Shown: piece after piece, positions 25,788 to 33,308 of the stretch
Layout of the letters: every line of letters begins with the position of its first letter
Position numbering within the stretch: the first letter of the stretch is position 1
Assembly: GCA_015058275.1 (NCBI GenBank)
Contig: SVCQ01000011.1
Coordinates: forward strand, 1 to 58,741
DNA: 58,741 bases
From: Clostridiales bacterium
GTDB lineage: Bacteria > Bacillota > Clostridia > Peptostreptococcales > Anaerovoracaceae
Direction of reading: 5' to 3'
Program-made: the position numbers and the translations under genes
The notes under the pieces: model-generated
Told to the model about the DNA's origin: nothing
Databases searched by the model: none
The model's input: the letters and a program-made list of their open reading frames with translations, nothing else

Positions 25788-25864
25788 TGGCGACCGGGAA
25801 CGGGCTCGAACCGTCGACCTCCAGCGTGACAGGCTGGCATTCTAACCAGCTGAACTACCCGGCC
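25788..25864 (-). tRNA. tRNA-Asp (GTC)
   Basis: Acceptor GGCCGGG/CCCGGTC, anticodon loop CTGTCAC (GTC), a standard D-arm and T-arm, discriminator G and encoded CCA. Confidence 0.95.
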
Positions 25865-25868
25865 GCGA

Positions 25869-25944
25869 TGGTGGGACCAATAGGGCTCGAACCTATGACC
25901 CCCTGCTTGTAAGGCAGGTGCTCTCCCAGCTGAGCTATGATCCC
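25869..25944 (-). tRNA. tRNA-Val (TAC)
   Basis: Acceptor GGGATCA/TGGTCCC, anticodon loop CTTACAA (TAC), T-arm GGTTCGAGCCC, and encoded CCA. Confidence 0.95.
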
Positions 25945-25948
25945 AAAT

Positions 25949-26025
25949 TGGTAGCGGCGACTGGACTTGAACCAGTGACCTTCCGGGTATGAACCGGACG
26001 CTCTAGCCAGCTAAGCTACGCCGCC
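25949..26025 (-). tRNA. tRNA-Met (CAT)
   Basis: Acceptor GGCGGCG/CGCCGCT with a G-U first pair, anticodon loop TTCATAC (CAT), encoded CCA. The paired first acceptor position argues for elongator Met rather than initiator. A CAT anticodon could also be a lysidine-modified Ile tRNA, which sequence alone cannot rule out. Confidence 0.9.
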
Positions 26026-26057
26026 GCAAATGCGCTGATTGTTCAACGCGCTTGATT

Positions 26058-26086
26058 ATATTAACAAATGGAAATAGTGTTGTCAA
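26058..26086 (-). promoter_or_regulatory. Promoter of the tRNA operon
   Basis: On the minus strand -35 TTGACA (26086-26081) and -10 TAATAT (26063-26058) have 17-bp spacing. They lie about 33 bp upstream of tRNA-Met and face away from lgt. Confidence 0.65.
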
Positions 26087-26136
26087 CAATATTTATGATA
26101 TACTGTTCGGGCATGACTAATAACGGAGGTTATATT

Positions 26137-26886
26137 ATGGGACATCCTGATCCTATCGCATTCACAATATTCGGAATTGACATCAGATGGTACGGCATAC
26201 TCATCGCCTGCGGCATGCTCATCAGCGTTCTTATAGCTGCTAAAAGAGCTCCGCGACACGGCTTCACAGAGGATGACGTGCTCGATGTGTGCATATGGAT
26301 GCTGCCTATAGGGGTCATAGGCGCAAGGCTTTATTATGTCCTCTTCAACGCCTCTTATTACCACAGTCTCCGCGATGTGCTGGATATACGAAGCGGCGGG
26401 CTTGCAATACACGGCGGCATCATATTCGGCATGATCACGGTATTTATCATCTGCCGTCGCAAGAAGATCCATCCTCTCAACATGCTCGACCTGTTCATGC
26501 CTTGCGTGGCTCTCGGCCAGGCTATCGGCAGATGGGGCAATTACTTCAACGGAGAGGCGCACGGAGGTCCTACCGATCTGCCATGGGCTATTCTGGTCGA
26601 TGGCCAGCTGGTACACCCTACCTTCCTTTATGAATCTATCTGGTGCCTCATATTATTCTTTGCTCTGAGCTGGTTCGATAACAAAAAGCGCACTGCCATG
26701 GGGCAGACGCTTTCACTGTATCTCATATTCTATTCTCTCGAACGCTTCCTTGTAGAGGGACTGCGTACAGACTCTCTGATGATTGGTCCGTTCAAGCAGG
26801 CTCAGGTCATCAGTATCGCAGCGATCATCGCAGGTATCATCCTCTATCGCTACGTTTCGAAGAAGTACCCTCTCGAATCAAAGTAA
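26137..26886 (+). CDS. lgt: Prolipoprotein diacylglyceryl transferase
   Basis: This 249-residue polytopic enzyme transfers diacylglyceryl from phosphatidylglycerol to the lipobox cysteine of prolipoproteins. Family landmarks: GGLAIHGGIIFG near residues 85-96, the Lgt signature GRWGNYFNGEAHG near 130-142 with the conserved Arg, Asn and Glu, and HPTFLYES near 160. The ATG at 26137 has GGAGG 7 nt upstream; upstream in-frame Mets have no SD. It is one of only two supported plus-strand genes. Its last 9 bp overlap the end of hicB on the other strand. A diverged copy of its last ~200 bp lies at 27656-27856. Confidence 0.94.
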   Translation: MGHPDPIAFTIFGIDIRWYGILIACGMLISVLIAAKRAPRHGFTEDDVLDVCIWMLPIGVIGARLYYVLFNASYYHSLRDVLDIRSGGLAIHGGIIFGMITVFIICRRKKIHPLNMLDLFMPCVALGQAIGRWGNYFNGEAHGGPTDLPWAILVDGQLVHPTFLYESIWCLILFFALSWFDNKKRTAMGQTLSLYLIFYSLERFLVEGLRTDSLMIGPFKQAQVISIAAIIAGIILYRYVSKKYPLESK

Positions 26887-27225
26887 CGCTCCCCTTGCTC
26901 TGCATTTCTCGGCAACTGCATCGACAATAAACTGATTGATCGAAATCTTATCTTCTGCCGAAAACAGTGCTGCACTCCTGTGCAGGACTGGTGTCAGCCT
27001 TATATTTAAGCTTCCACGATACTCCCTTTCAGGATCTTTCCCAAGCTTTTTACACAGCTCAATGTAATTATCTACCGACTGTCTGAAGTTCTCTTCAAGC
27101 TCATCAACTGAGTAACCATGGAAATTGAGCGAATCAGTGATCCCAATCACTGTCCCTGTGAAGATCTTATCTTCATTGTCGTATTCGATACTGGCATGAT
27201 ATCCGTTATATTCCATTAGTGCCAT
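26878..27225 (-). CDS. hicB: HicB-family antitoxin
   Basis: This 115-residue protein has an N-terminal RNase H-like HicB fold (YHASIEYDNEDKIFTGTVIGI, with SLNFHGYSVDELEENF near residues 35-50) and a C-terminal DNA-binding tail of ribbon-helix-helix type (DKISINQFIVDAVAEKC). The ATG at 27225 is preceded by AGGAGG at 7 nt. It begins one base after the hicA stop. HicB neutralises HicA and represses the operon. Its stop overlaps the lgt stop convergently by 9 bp. Confidence 0.9.
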   Translation of the reverse strand: MALMEYNGYHASIEYDNEDKIFTGTVIGITDSLNFHGYSVDELEENFRQSVDNYIELCKKLGKDPEREYRGSLNIRLTPVLHRSAALFSAEDKISINQFIVDAVAEKCRARGALL

Positions 27226-27226
27226 T

Positions 27227-27496
27227 TCAATTCCTCCTGTGTATCTCTCCCAGTTCATCAAGGAATGTGATAATCAGCTTGATCTGATAGCGATATAGTT
27301 CATTCCCCGGATGCGGTCCGTCAAAAGTCAGCACCCTCCTTGATTTTGTGTGGACATAGCGAAGCCCCGATCCTCTGCCACCGGATTCTTTTATGCATCC
27401 GCATCTGGTCATAAGCTGATCAAGTTCTCTGATTGTAAAGTTGGCAGGAGCCGGCTTGCGCATCAGTTTGTCCAGAAGATCTTCCTTCTTTGGCAT
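27227..27496 (-). CDS. hicA: HicA-family mRNA interferase toxin
   Basis: This 89-residue protein has the double-stranded-RNA-binding-like HicA fold. The catalytic His is seen in the context GSGLRYVHTKS, and the downstream FDGPHPGNELYRYQIKLII is typical. HicA cleaves mRNA and slows translation. The gene precedes hicB, as usual, with AGGAGG before the ATG and a palindromic promoter immediately upstream. At about 89 residues it is slightly longer than the ~60-80 of many HicA proteins. Confidence 0.88.
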   Translation of the reverse strand: MPKKEDLLDKLMRKPAPANFTIRELDQLMTRCGCIKESGGRGSGLRYVHTKSRRVLTFDGPHPGNELYRYQIKLIITFLDELGEIHRRN

Positions 27497-27510
27497 AAGT
27501 CCTCCTGTCT

Positions 27511-27545
27511 GCCACTATTATATAGTGGCAAATATTGTTGGTCAA
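27511..27545 (-). promoter_or_regulatory. hicAB promoter and operator palindrome
   Basis: On the minus strand -35 TTGACC (27545-27540) and -10 TATAAT (27522-27517) have a 17-bp spacer. The -10 sits in the centre of a near-perfect palindrome (27511-27529, arms GCCACTA / TAGTGGC), a natural HicB binding site blocking RNA polymerase. Confidence 0.75.
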
Positions 27546-27655
27546 TATCTTTTGATACAGTAAATGGTATAAGAGGCTTGAAAATAAGTCGAACAACGGA
27601 TGCACTAAATCCTACAAAAAACAACCGACTTTTTGCACTCAGTCAAATCAAAAAG

Positions 27656-27856
27656 AAAAAGCGCACTGCCATGGGGCAGACGCTTTCGTTATATCTCATA
27701 TTCTATTCTCTGGAGCGCTTCCTGGTCGAAGCCCTGCGTACAGACTCTCTGATGATCGGCCCATTCAAGCAGGCTCAGGTCATCAGCATCGCAGCGATCG
27801 TCGCAGGCATAATTCTCTATCGCTATACTTCAAAGAGGTATCCGCTGGAGAAGTGA
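27656..27856 (+). pseudogene. Partial second copy of the lgt 3' end
   Basis: This 201-bp stretch is homologous to 26683-26886 of lgt: by hand count about 28 mismatches plus one missing codon, roughly 86% identity. It keeps the frame and its own stop codon, with mostly synonymous changes, but lacks the first three quarters of the gene and any start signal. Its left border (27656) begins exactly at AAAAAGCGCACTGCC. It lies on the far side of hicAB and ends 4 bp from the convergent prepilin 3 stop. Confidence 0.88.
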
Positions 27857-27860
27857 GTTG

Positions 27861-28874
27861 TCATTTACTGACAAAGACCTCAAGGTCAGTTCCGTTGACC
27901 CATACTTTTGTACCATTATCTGTCAGCTTTATCCTTACCTGATGCTCATCTGCCCTTTTGCCTATAACCTGATCTGATGTAAGCAGATATGTATCCACGT
28001 AATTATAGCTTTTGCCATAACCGAATTTATTAGTCTGTTCACCAAGGCCGTTGTCTCCGTTTGAGTAGACCCTTGGTGAATAGCCAAGGTCATCCAGATA
28101 CGCCGTGCTTCTTGTGGCACCGTCAGGGTTGAGCCTAACTGAATAGCTATCCCCTCCGTCCACCTGGTATGCGAACAGGATCCCAAAGTCTTTGCGTGCT
28201 CTGTTATACATGTTCTCGCCAAGTATATCTATGATGGCAGCCTCATCCAGATTATTGAAATACGCGGCTATGGATCTCAACACATCAAGATCCGACTCAA
28301 CTCTTTGTTCATTCGGAATGCTCATTATGGCGTTATATGCATTCTGTTTGTTCTGTTTTGCATCATTAGACATGCTGTACCAGTCGCCCGTAGCTGTCTG
28401 TATAGTCTTATTAGGAAGCTCGTTGTACAGTAGTCCGTATCCGCTGCCCCAGACGATCGTGGTTTCTGAGGTTCTAAGGTCGATGGTGATCGTGCATTTG
28501 CCTCCGGCTTTAGGTTTGCCCTTCCAGTGGGAGGTATCGCTGGCGCTGACGCCTCCTATGGACAGTGAGGATATATCCGACTGCCAGTCATCTACCTTTT
28601 GGACGAGTGGTTCATATACGAGAGCATAGACGTCCCCGCTTTTAGTAATCGCGGATCCTGCCTCAGGGGTTTCGCCCATCAGGGCCGTGGTCATGAGCTG
28701 AGCGTAAGCAGACCGGACATTTGCAAGGTCTGTAGCTTCCCTGCTCCTTTCGAGCTGTTTTGTGAACATAGGCACAGCTATACCAACGAGCACCGCAATG
28801 ATAGCCACAACTATCAGGAGCTCGGCAAGCGTAAATCCGTATGACGATCTCTTGTATAGTACTTTCCTGTCCAT
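27861..28874 (-). CDS. Type IV prepilin 3 (long)
   Basis: This prepilin of about 337 residues is by far the longest of the three. Its N-terminus reads MDRKVLYKRSSYG, then FTLAELLIVVAIIAVLVGIA with Glu at mature position 5. The ATG at 28874 is preferred, with AGGGGA upstream; an ATG six bases earlier is possible. The large globular head ends KVWVNGTDLEVFVSK. It may be a tip adhesin or minor pilin of the same machine; no family for the head is recognised. It ends 4 bp from the lgt fragment stop, convergently. Confidence 0.88.
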   Translation of the reverse strand: MDRKVLYKRSSYGFTLAELLIVVAIIAVLVGIAVPMFTKQLERSREATDLANVRSAYAQLMTTALMGETPEAGSAITKSGDVYALVYEPLVQKVDDWQSDISSLSIGGVSASDTSHWKGKPKAGGKCTITIDLRTSETTIVWGSGYGLLYNELPNKTIQTATGDWYSMSNDAKQNKQNAYNAIMSIPNEQRVESDLDVLRSIAAYFNNLDEAAIIDILGENMYNRARKDFGILFAYQVDGGDSYSVRLNPDGATRSTAYLDDLGYSPRVYSNGDNGLGEQTNKFGYGKSYNYVDTYLLTSDQVIGKRADEHQVRIKLTDNGTKVWVNGTDLEVFVSK

Positions 28875-28947
28875 AGTCATCCCCTATTGCCTGCAGGAGA
28901 TATCTATTTGTTAAAAGGATAGCACTGTACAAAAAACAGCACAAGTG

Positions 28948-28971
28948 AAAAAGACTGCAAGGGGCGCAGTC
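28948..28971 (-). terminator. Rho-independent terminator downstream of ychF
   Basis: On the minus strand arms GACTGC and GCAGTC are followed by TTTTTC. It lies about 170 bp past the ychF stop and about 75 bp before prepilin 3. No gene is visible in 28,975-29,140. Confidence 0.75.
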
Positions 28972-29141
28972 TCTTTCGAAAAAGGGTATTGGGACTAGAG
29001 ATAGGATTGTCTAGCAATCCTTAAATGCATTGTAGGATGTCAATATATTGATTTCAAGTGTGGAGTACACAAAAAAACAAGATTGGCTGTTTTAGTACAA
29101 GATGATGCCTCAAAGCCTTGAATTGTCAACTGTTTGGAGTT

Positions 29142-30236
29142 TTAGACATTGAAGAGGAAGTGCATTACATCGCCGTCCTTGACTTCGTACTCCTTGCCCT
29201 CGGATCTGAGCCAGCCCTTCTCCTTGGCTTTGGCAAGTGAGCCCTCGCACTCCATGAGCTTGTCGTAGGATATGGTCTCGGCACGGATGAAGCCCTTCTC
29301 GAAGTCTGTGTGAATCTTGCCCGCGGCCTGAGGCGCGAGTGTGCCTCTCCTGATCGTCCAGGCTCTGGTCTCATCCTCTCCGGTTGTGAGGAAGCTTATG
29401 AGATCGAGAAGCGCGTAGGAAGATCTGATGAGCTTGTTGAGGCCCGGCTCTTCGATGCCCATGTCCTCGAGGAACATAGCTCTCTCCTCGTCGTCGAGCT
29501 CAGCGAGCTCAGCTTCTATGCTGGCGCAGATGACCACTACCTCGGAGCCTTCCTTTGCGGCATAGTCTCTGACAGCCTTGACGTAATCGTTGTCTCCGGA
29601 TGCTGCATCGCCCTCTGAGACGTTGGCTGCGTATATGACAGGCTTGTATGTGAGAAGGTCGAGGGACTTTACAAAAGCAGCCTCACTCTCGCTAAGATCC
29701 TCAAGCTCTCTGGCGGCTCTGCCCTGTCCGAGCAGGTCGTTTATCCTGCCGAGAAGCTCGAGATCGGCCTTGGCGGACTTGTCTGCCTTGGCCTGCTTTT
29801 CGGTCTTTTGTATCCTCCTCTCGAGGACCTCCATGTCGGCTATGATGAGCTCAGTGTTGATAGTCTCGATATCGCTGACAGGATCTATCCTGCCGTCGAC
29901 ATGCACCACGTTAGGATCATCAAAGCATCTTACGACATGTACTATAGCCTCGACCTCGCGGATGTGTCCGAGGAACTTGTTGCCAAGCCCCTCTCCTTTG
30001 GACGCGCCCTTTACAAGGCCCGCGATGTCGCTGAATTCTATAGTCGTGTAGATCGTCTTTTTGGAATTGTACACATTAGAAAGAGTCGTTACGCGCTCGT
30101 CCGGCACCGTAACAACTCCTACGTTTGGTTCTATCGTGCAGAACGGGTAATTGGCCGCTTCCGCACCTGCTTTTGTGATTGCGTTGAAAAGAGTACTCTT
30201 GCCTACATTAGGGAGTCCTACTATTCCAAGTTTCAT
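29142..30236 (-). CDS. ychF: YchF/OLA1-family ATPase
   Basis: This 364-residue Obg-like P-loop protein is full length for the family. Residues 1-20 carry the Walker A GLPNVGKST; DIAGLVKGASKGEGLG (about 70-85) is the G3/switch II region. The G4 motif NVSEGD replaces NKxD, the reason YchF prefers ATP. The TGS domain lies near 280-360 with the C-terminal GDVMHFLFNV signature. It is a universally conserved protein tied to translation and stress. GGAGGT lies very close to the ATG. Confidence 0.96.
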   Translation of the reverse strand: MKLGIVGLPNVGKSTLFNAITKAGAEAANYPFCTIEPNVGVVTVPDERVTTLSNVYNSKKTIYTTIEFSDIAGLVKGASKGEGLGNKFLGHIREVEAIVHVVRCFDDPNVVHVDGRIDPVSDIETINTELIIADMEVLERRIQKTEKQAKADKSAKADLELLGRINDLLGQGRAARELEDLSESEAAFVKSLDLLTYKPVIYAANVSEGDAASGDNDYVKAVRDYAAKEGSEVVVICASIEAELAELDDEERAMFLEDMGIEEPGLNKLIRSSYALLDLISFLTTGEDETRAWTIRRGTLAPQAAGKIHTDFEKGFIRAETISYDKLMECEGSLAKAKEKGWLRSEGKEYEVKDGDVMHFLFNV

Positions 30237-30249
30237 ATGACCTCCGGGT

Positions 30250-30687
30250 CTATATTGTCTTGATGATGGTCAGCATGTTGTGACCGTCCTTGTACTCATA
30301 TATGACATCGTCCATGGTGTTTTTGATCAGGTAGATCCCGAGTCCGCCTATCTTCCTCTCCTCTGCCGAGAGAGTGACATCAGGGTCAGCCTTGGCGAGA
30401 GGATCATAAGGGATACCCTTGTCTACAAACTGGATGTACGCTGCAGCAGGATCACCTTTTACTTCCATCAGAACAGTGGCCATGCCGGTACTGTCTTCGT
30501 ATGCGTAGTGAGCGATATTGACAAACCACTCCTCTACGGCGATATCGATCTGCATCTGAGTCTTGAGGGAGCATCCCGCAGCCTCGAGATTAGAGTCTAT
30601 GAATTGAAGTACCTTAGGCAAGTTAGTGACAGTTGCTTCAAGTTCGAGCACGCTTGCGTTTGCTTTGTTTATTTCCCGTTCAAACAT
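30250..30687 (-). CDS. RsbW-like HATPase (anti-sigma factor / serine kinase type)
   Basis: This 145-residue GHKL-fold protein has an N-box EEWFVNIAHYAY (about residues 53-64), G1 FVDKGIPYDP (about 88-97) and G2 GGLGIYLIK (about 113-121). Such kinases phosphorylate STAS antagonists and bind sigma factors or other targets. Its start overlaps the upstream STAS-kinase gene by 19 bp, and a second STAS gene lies just beyond, so it completes a partner-switching set. No sigma factor is encoded nearby. Confidence 0.85.
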   Translation of the reverse strand: MFEREINKANASVLELEATVTNLPKVLQFIDSNLEAAGCSLKTQMQIDIAVEEWFVNIAHYAYEDSTGMATVLMEVKGDPAAAYIQFVDKGIPYDPLAKADPDVTLSAEERKIGGLGIYLIKNTMDDVIYEYKDGHNMLTIIKTI

Positions 30688-31844
30688 AAGCTGTCTGTCC
30701 TTTCCAGCAGTTCGTTGATAGCGTTAGTCCAGAAATCAAAATCGGCTTTGTTGGCATCCACGATGTCCCTGCTGATCAGTCTGCCGATCAGCCTGGTGTA
30801 TCCGACGATGCGCGCCCTGTCCTCTACCTCGCGGATACGTGTCTCGTCATCCGTACCGAGGTACTTAGGCAGGAATTCCTTCCAGAATCTGATGCTCGTG
30901 TCGTAGTCGTAGCCCTGGAATTCCTTGACCGCATCGTGGTCTGTGTCGTAGAAGCCGACGAATGCGTTGTAGATGAAGCCAAGCTCAAAGATAGGATCGC
31001 CTACACTGAGCGTATCCATGTCGATGAGGAGGACTTCATCACCTGTAAGTTCGAGGTTCTTTGAGTGATAGTCGCCGTGGATCATGTGGTTGTCGTACGG
31101 GATGGCCTCAAAGAGCTTGATGAGCTTGGCGCCCTTGTCCTCAGGAAGGACTCCTGCGACGATTCCCGCTCTTTTGTTCATCAGCTCGCGTATATCCGGG
31201 AGCTTGCCGTCAGGCACCTCAGTACTGTGGATGATCCTGAGCATGTCCGTGAACTCATCGAGGCACCACTCGAATTTGTCAGGCTGCTCTGTGAGTATCT
31301 TGGCAAATGAGCTGGCATCGAGCATCTCGAATACCGAACCGTAGCCGTCGCCTACTCTGACTATGTCGTAGGAGATGGCAGTCGGAACGCCGAGCACGAG
31401 TGCGAGTCTTGCGACCTCGCGCTCATTCTGGATCTCGTCGAAGGCGTTAGGATCGTTGTAGACCTTGACTACATTGTCTCCGTCTATCCTGTACACGGCT
31501 CCGTTGGCGCCGCGTCCGATCTGCTCGCAGCCCGTGATGTCCACGACCTTGTAAGCCTTTTCGATGTCGATCATCTGGTTGAATCCTGTCATGTCGAAGA
31601 TATCGTATACCTCCGTGCTGACGTTGATGATCTTGAGTTCAGGGTGCTGTTTGCGTAAATGCAGAAGCACACGAAGACCGGCAGATGAAATGTACTCTAG
31701 CTCCTGTGCGTCAAGCACAAGCTTGAGATCGCCCTTTGACTCAAGGGCCTCATTGATCTCTCTCTCGACATCCGCGGAATTACCCGAATCGATACGTCCC
31801 GACAGTTCGATTATAAATCTGTCGTCTGCAGTCCTGTGTTCCAT
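30669..31844 (-). CDS. STAS domain fused to an aminoglycoside-phosphotransferase-like kinase
   Basis: This 391-residue protein is made of an N-terminal STAS domain (about residues 1-100, with the phosphorylation site region YISSAGLRVLLHL) and a kinase-like domain (about 105-391). The kinase loop HGDYHSKN and the metal site LLIDMDTLSVGDP are intact. The arrangement resembles the TIGR02172 paralogous family, whose substrate is unknown. Between a STAS protein and an HATPase, it may join a partner-switching circuit to a small-molecule or protein kinase output. That link is inference. Confidence 0.85.
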   Translation of the reverse strand: MEHRTADDRFIIELSGRIDSGNSADVEREINEALESKGDLKLVLDAQELEYISSAGLRVLLHLRKQHPELKIINVSTEVYDIFDMTGFNQMIDIEKAYKVVDITGCEQIGRGANGAVYRIDGDNVVKVYNDPNAFDEIQNEREVARLALVLGVPTAISYDIVRVGDGYGSVFEMLDASSFAKILTEQPDKFEWCLDEFTDMLRIIHSTEVPDGKLPDIRELMNKRAGIVAGVLPEDKGAKLIKLFEAIPYDNHMIHGDYHSKNLELTGDEVLLIDMDTLSVGDPIFELGFIYNAFVGFYDTDHDAVKEFQGYDYDTSIRFWKEFLPKYLGTDDETRIREVEDRARIVGYTRLIGRLISRDIVDANKADFDFWTNAINELLERTDSLCLNGK

Positions 31845-31864
31845 AAACGCACCTGCCTGTCTGA

Positions 31865-32164
31865 TTACTCGATAGTGAGGATGTCTACGAATCCTGTTAC
31901 GTCAAAGATCTCCATTACTGTCTCACTTACGTTGATGAGCTTCATTGTGCCCTTCTGGTTCATTGTCTTCTGAGCAGTCAGAAGCACACGAAGTCCGGCA
32001 GATGAGATGTACTCAAGCTTGTCCATATCCAAAACGAGATTCTCAACTGAATCGAGAGAAGACGAAAGTTCGCTCTCAAGTTCAGGGGCGGTTACGGTAT
32101 CAAGTCTGCCGATGAGTGCAACGTTGAGATCCTTACCTTCTAATTTCTTTTCGATATTAAGCAT
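31865..32164 (-). CDS. STAS-domain anti-sigma-factor antagonist
   Basis: This 99-residue stand-alone STAS protein of SpoIIAA/RsbV type has the conserved phosphorylatable serine region KLEYISSAGLRVLL near residues 53-66. The SD GGAGG lies 8 nt before the ATG. It is the first gene of a three-gene unit followed by the STAS-kinase fusion and HATPase genes. It would bind the HATPase when unphosphorylated. Confidence 0.9.
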   Translation of the reverse strand: MLNIEKKLEGKDLNVALIGRLDTVTAPELESELSSSLDSVENLVLDMDKLEYISSAGLRVLLTAQKTMNQKGTMKLINVSETVMEIFDVTGFVDILTIE

Positions 32165-32230
32165 TGATCATTCCTCCATGTTTGAAATAATTATTTGTAA
32201 TTTGCTGATTTGCTTATATTACCGATAGAT

Positions 32231-32260
32231 ATTTTAGCATAAAAAACCCTTGGAACTCAA
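32231..32260 (-). promoter_or_regulatory. Candidate promoter of the STAS operon
   Basis: On the minus strand -35 TTGAGT (32260-32255) and -10 TAAAAT (32236-32231) have an 18-bp spacer, in the divergent gap between this operon and the RNase H-like gene. Confidence 0.45.
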
Positions 32261-32327
32261 TTATTTTGAAAGATTTACAAACTCTGTTCCCTGTGATAGT
32301 TTTGTTAATGAACGAAAGGATGTTTTT

Positions 32328-33308
32328 ATGAAAGTTTTTACGAGAGACTACAGGATAACAGGCGAGTATCATCCGCTCTGGAAGTCATATTTCAGAGGGA
32401 TGGATCCGTGCGTCCTGGATATAGAGACCACAGGCCTCGACAGGTCGAGATGCCGCGTGATCCTCATAGGTCTTCTGACGTATACTGACAGCGGCGTGCG
32501 CGTGACTCAGTTCCTGGCCGAGAATCATTATGAAGAGAGCAAGGTCCTCGATGCCGCGATGGACTTCATTGAGGACAATAAGATCGGCTACCTCATCACG
32601 TACAATGGAGCCCATTTCGACATCCCGTTCATCAACGCCAGACTCGACGCATGTTTTGCAGGCAGGACACTCGATCTTTACGACTTCGATCTATACAGAT
32701 TCATCAAATGCGGCACAGATCTCAGATCGCGTCTCGAATCCCTGAGCCAGAAGTCTGTCGAGAACTACTACGGCATACTTGATGACCGCGGGGATACCAT
32801 CAGCGGCCGCGAGAGCGTCATGATGTTCGATCAGTACGTCCTGACAGGCAATACAACTCTCGAGAAGGTCATACTCACCCACAACAGAGAGGACGTCCTG
32901 CATCTTAACCGCCTCATGTATCTGGCGCTTGCGGATGTGGACGACATGCACTCTGCCCTCGCCTCGTACGGCTTCCCTGCCTCAGGCGGCAGGCTGAGCG
33001 TCAGGCCCAGGCTCTCAAAACAAAAGAAGTCTCTTAAGATCACAGGCACCCAGCTGAGTGACCCTGTATCCTGCGCGTACTTCCCGGATGCCGACTGCCC
33101 TGTCAAAGCCCAGTTCAACGCCACTTCTTCGTCATACGAAATAGACGCCCCGGTGGGACGTCTTGAAGATGACTATTATATAGACGCAAGTTCTCTGGGT
33201 TTCGATCTCAGCGATGATCCCGACTGCGTCAACGGTTATCTGATCCTTGATCCGCGCACGATCAACCTCATATCCGGCCTGCTGGCAGAGAAGTACATAG
33301 ATCTCTAG
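32328..33308 (+). CDS. RNase H-like (DEDDh-type) exonuclease, YprB-like
   Basis: This 326-residue protein has an RNase_H-like fold. The exonuclease motifs are seen: DIETTGL near residues 25-31, YNGAHFDIPF near 96-105, and HNREDVLHL near 184-192 as the third site. It resembles B. subtilis YprB in its N-terminal domain. The ATG at 32328 follows AAAGGA at 7 nt; the longer frame to 32250 lacks an SD. It is convergent with the YitT gene, and the two stop codons overlap in CTAG. The substrate is unknown. Confidence 0.8.
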   Translation: MKVFTRDYRITGEYHPLWKSYFRGMDPCVLDIETTGLDRSRCRVILIGLLTYTDSGVRVTQFLAENHYEESKVLDAAMDFIEDNKIGYLITYNGAHFDIPFINARLDACFAGRTLDLYDFDLYRFIKCGTDLRSRLESLSQKSVENYYGILDDRGDTISGRESVMMFDQYVLTGNTTLEKVILTHNREDVLHLNRLMYLALADVDDMHSALASYGFPASGGRLSVRPRLSKQKKSLKITGTQLSDPVSCAYFPDADCPVKAQFNATSSSYEIDAPVGRLEDDYYIDASSLGFDLSDDPDCVNGYLILDPRTINLISGLLAEKYIDL

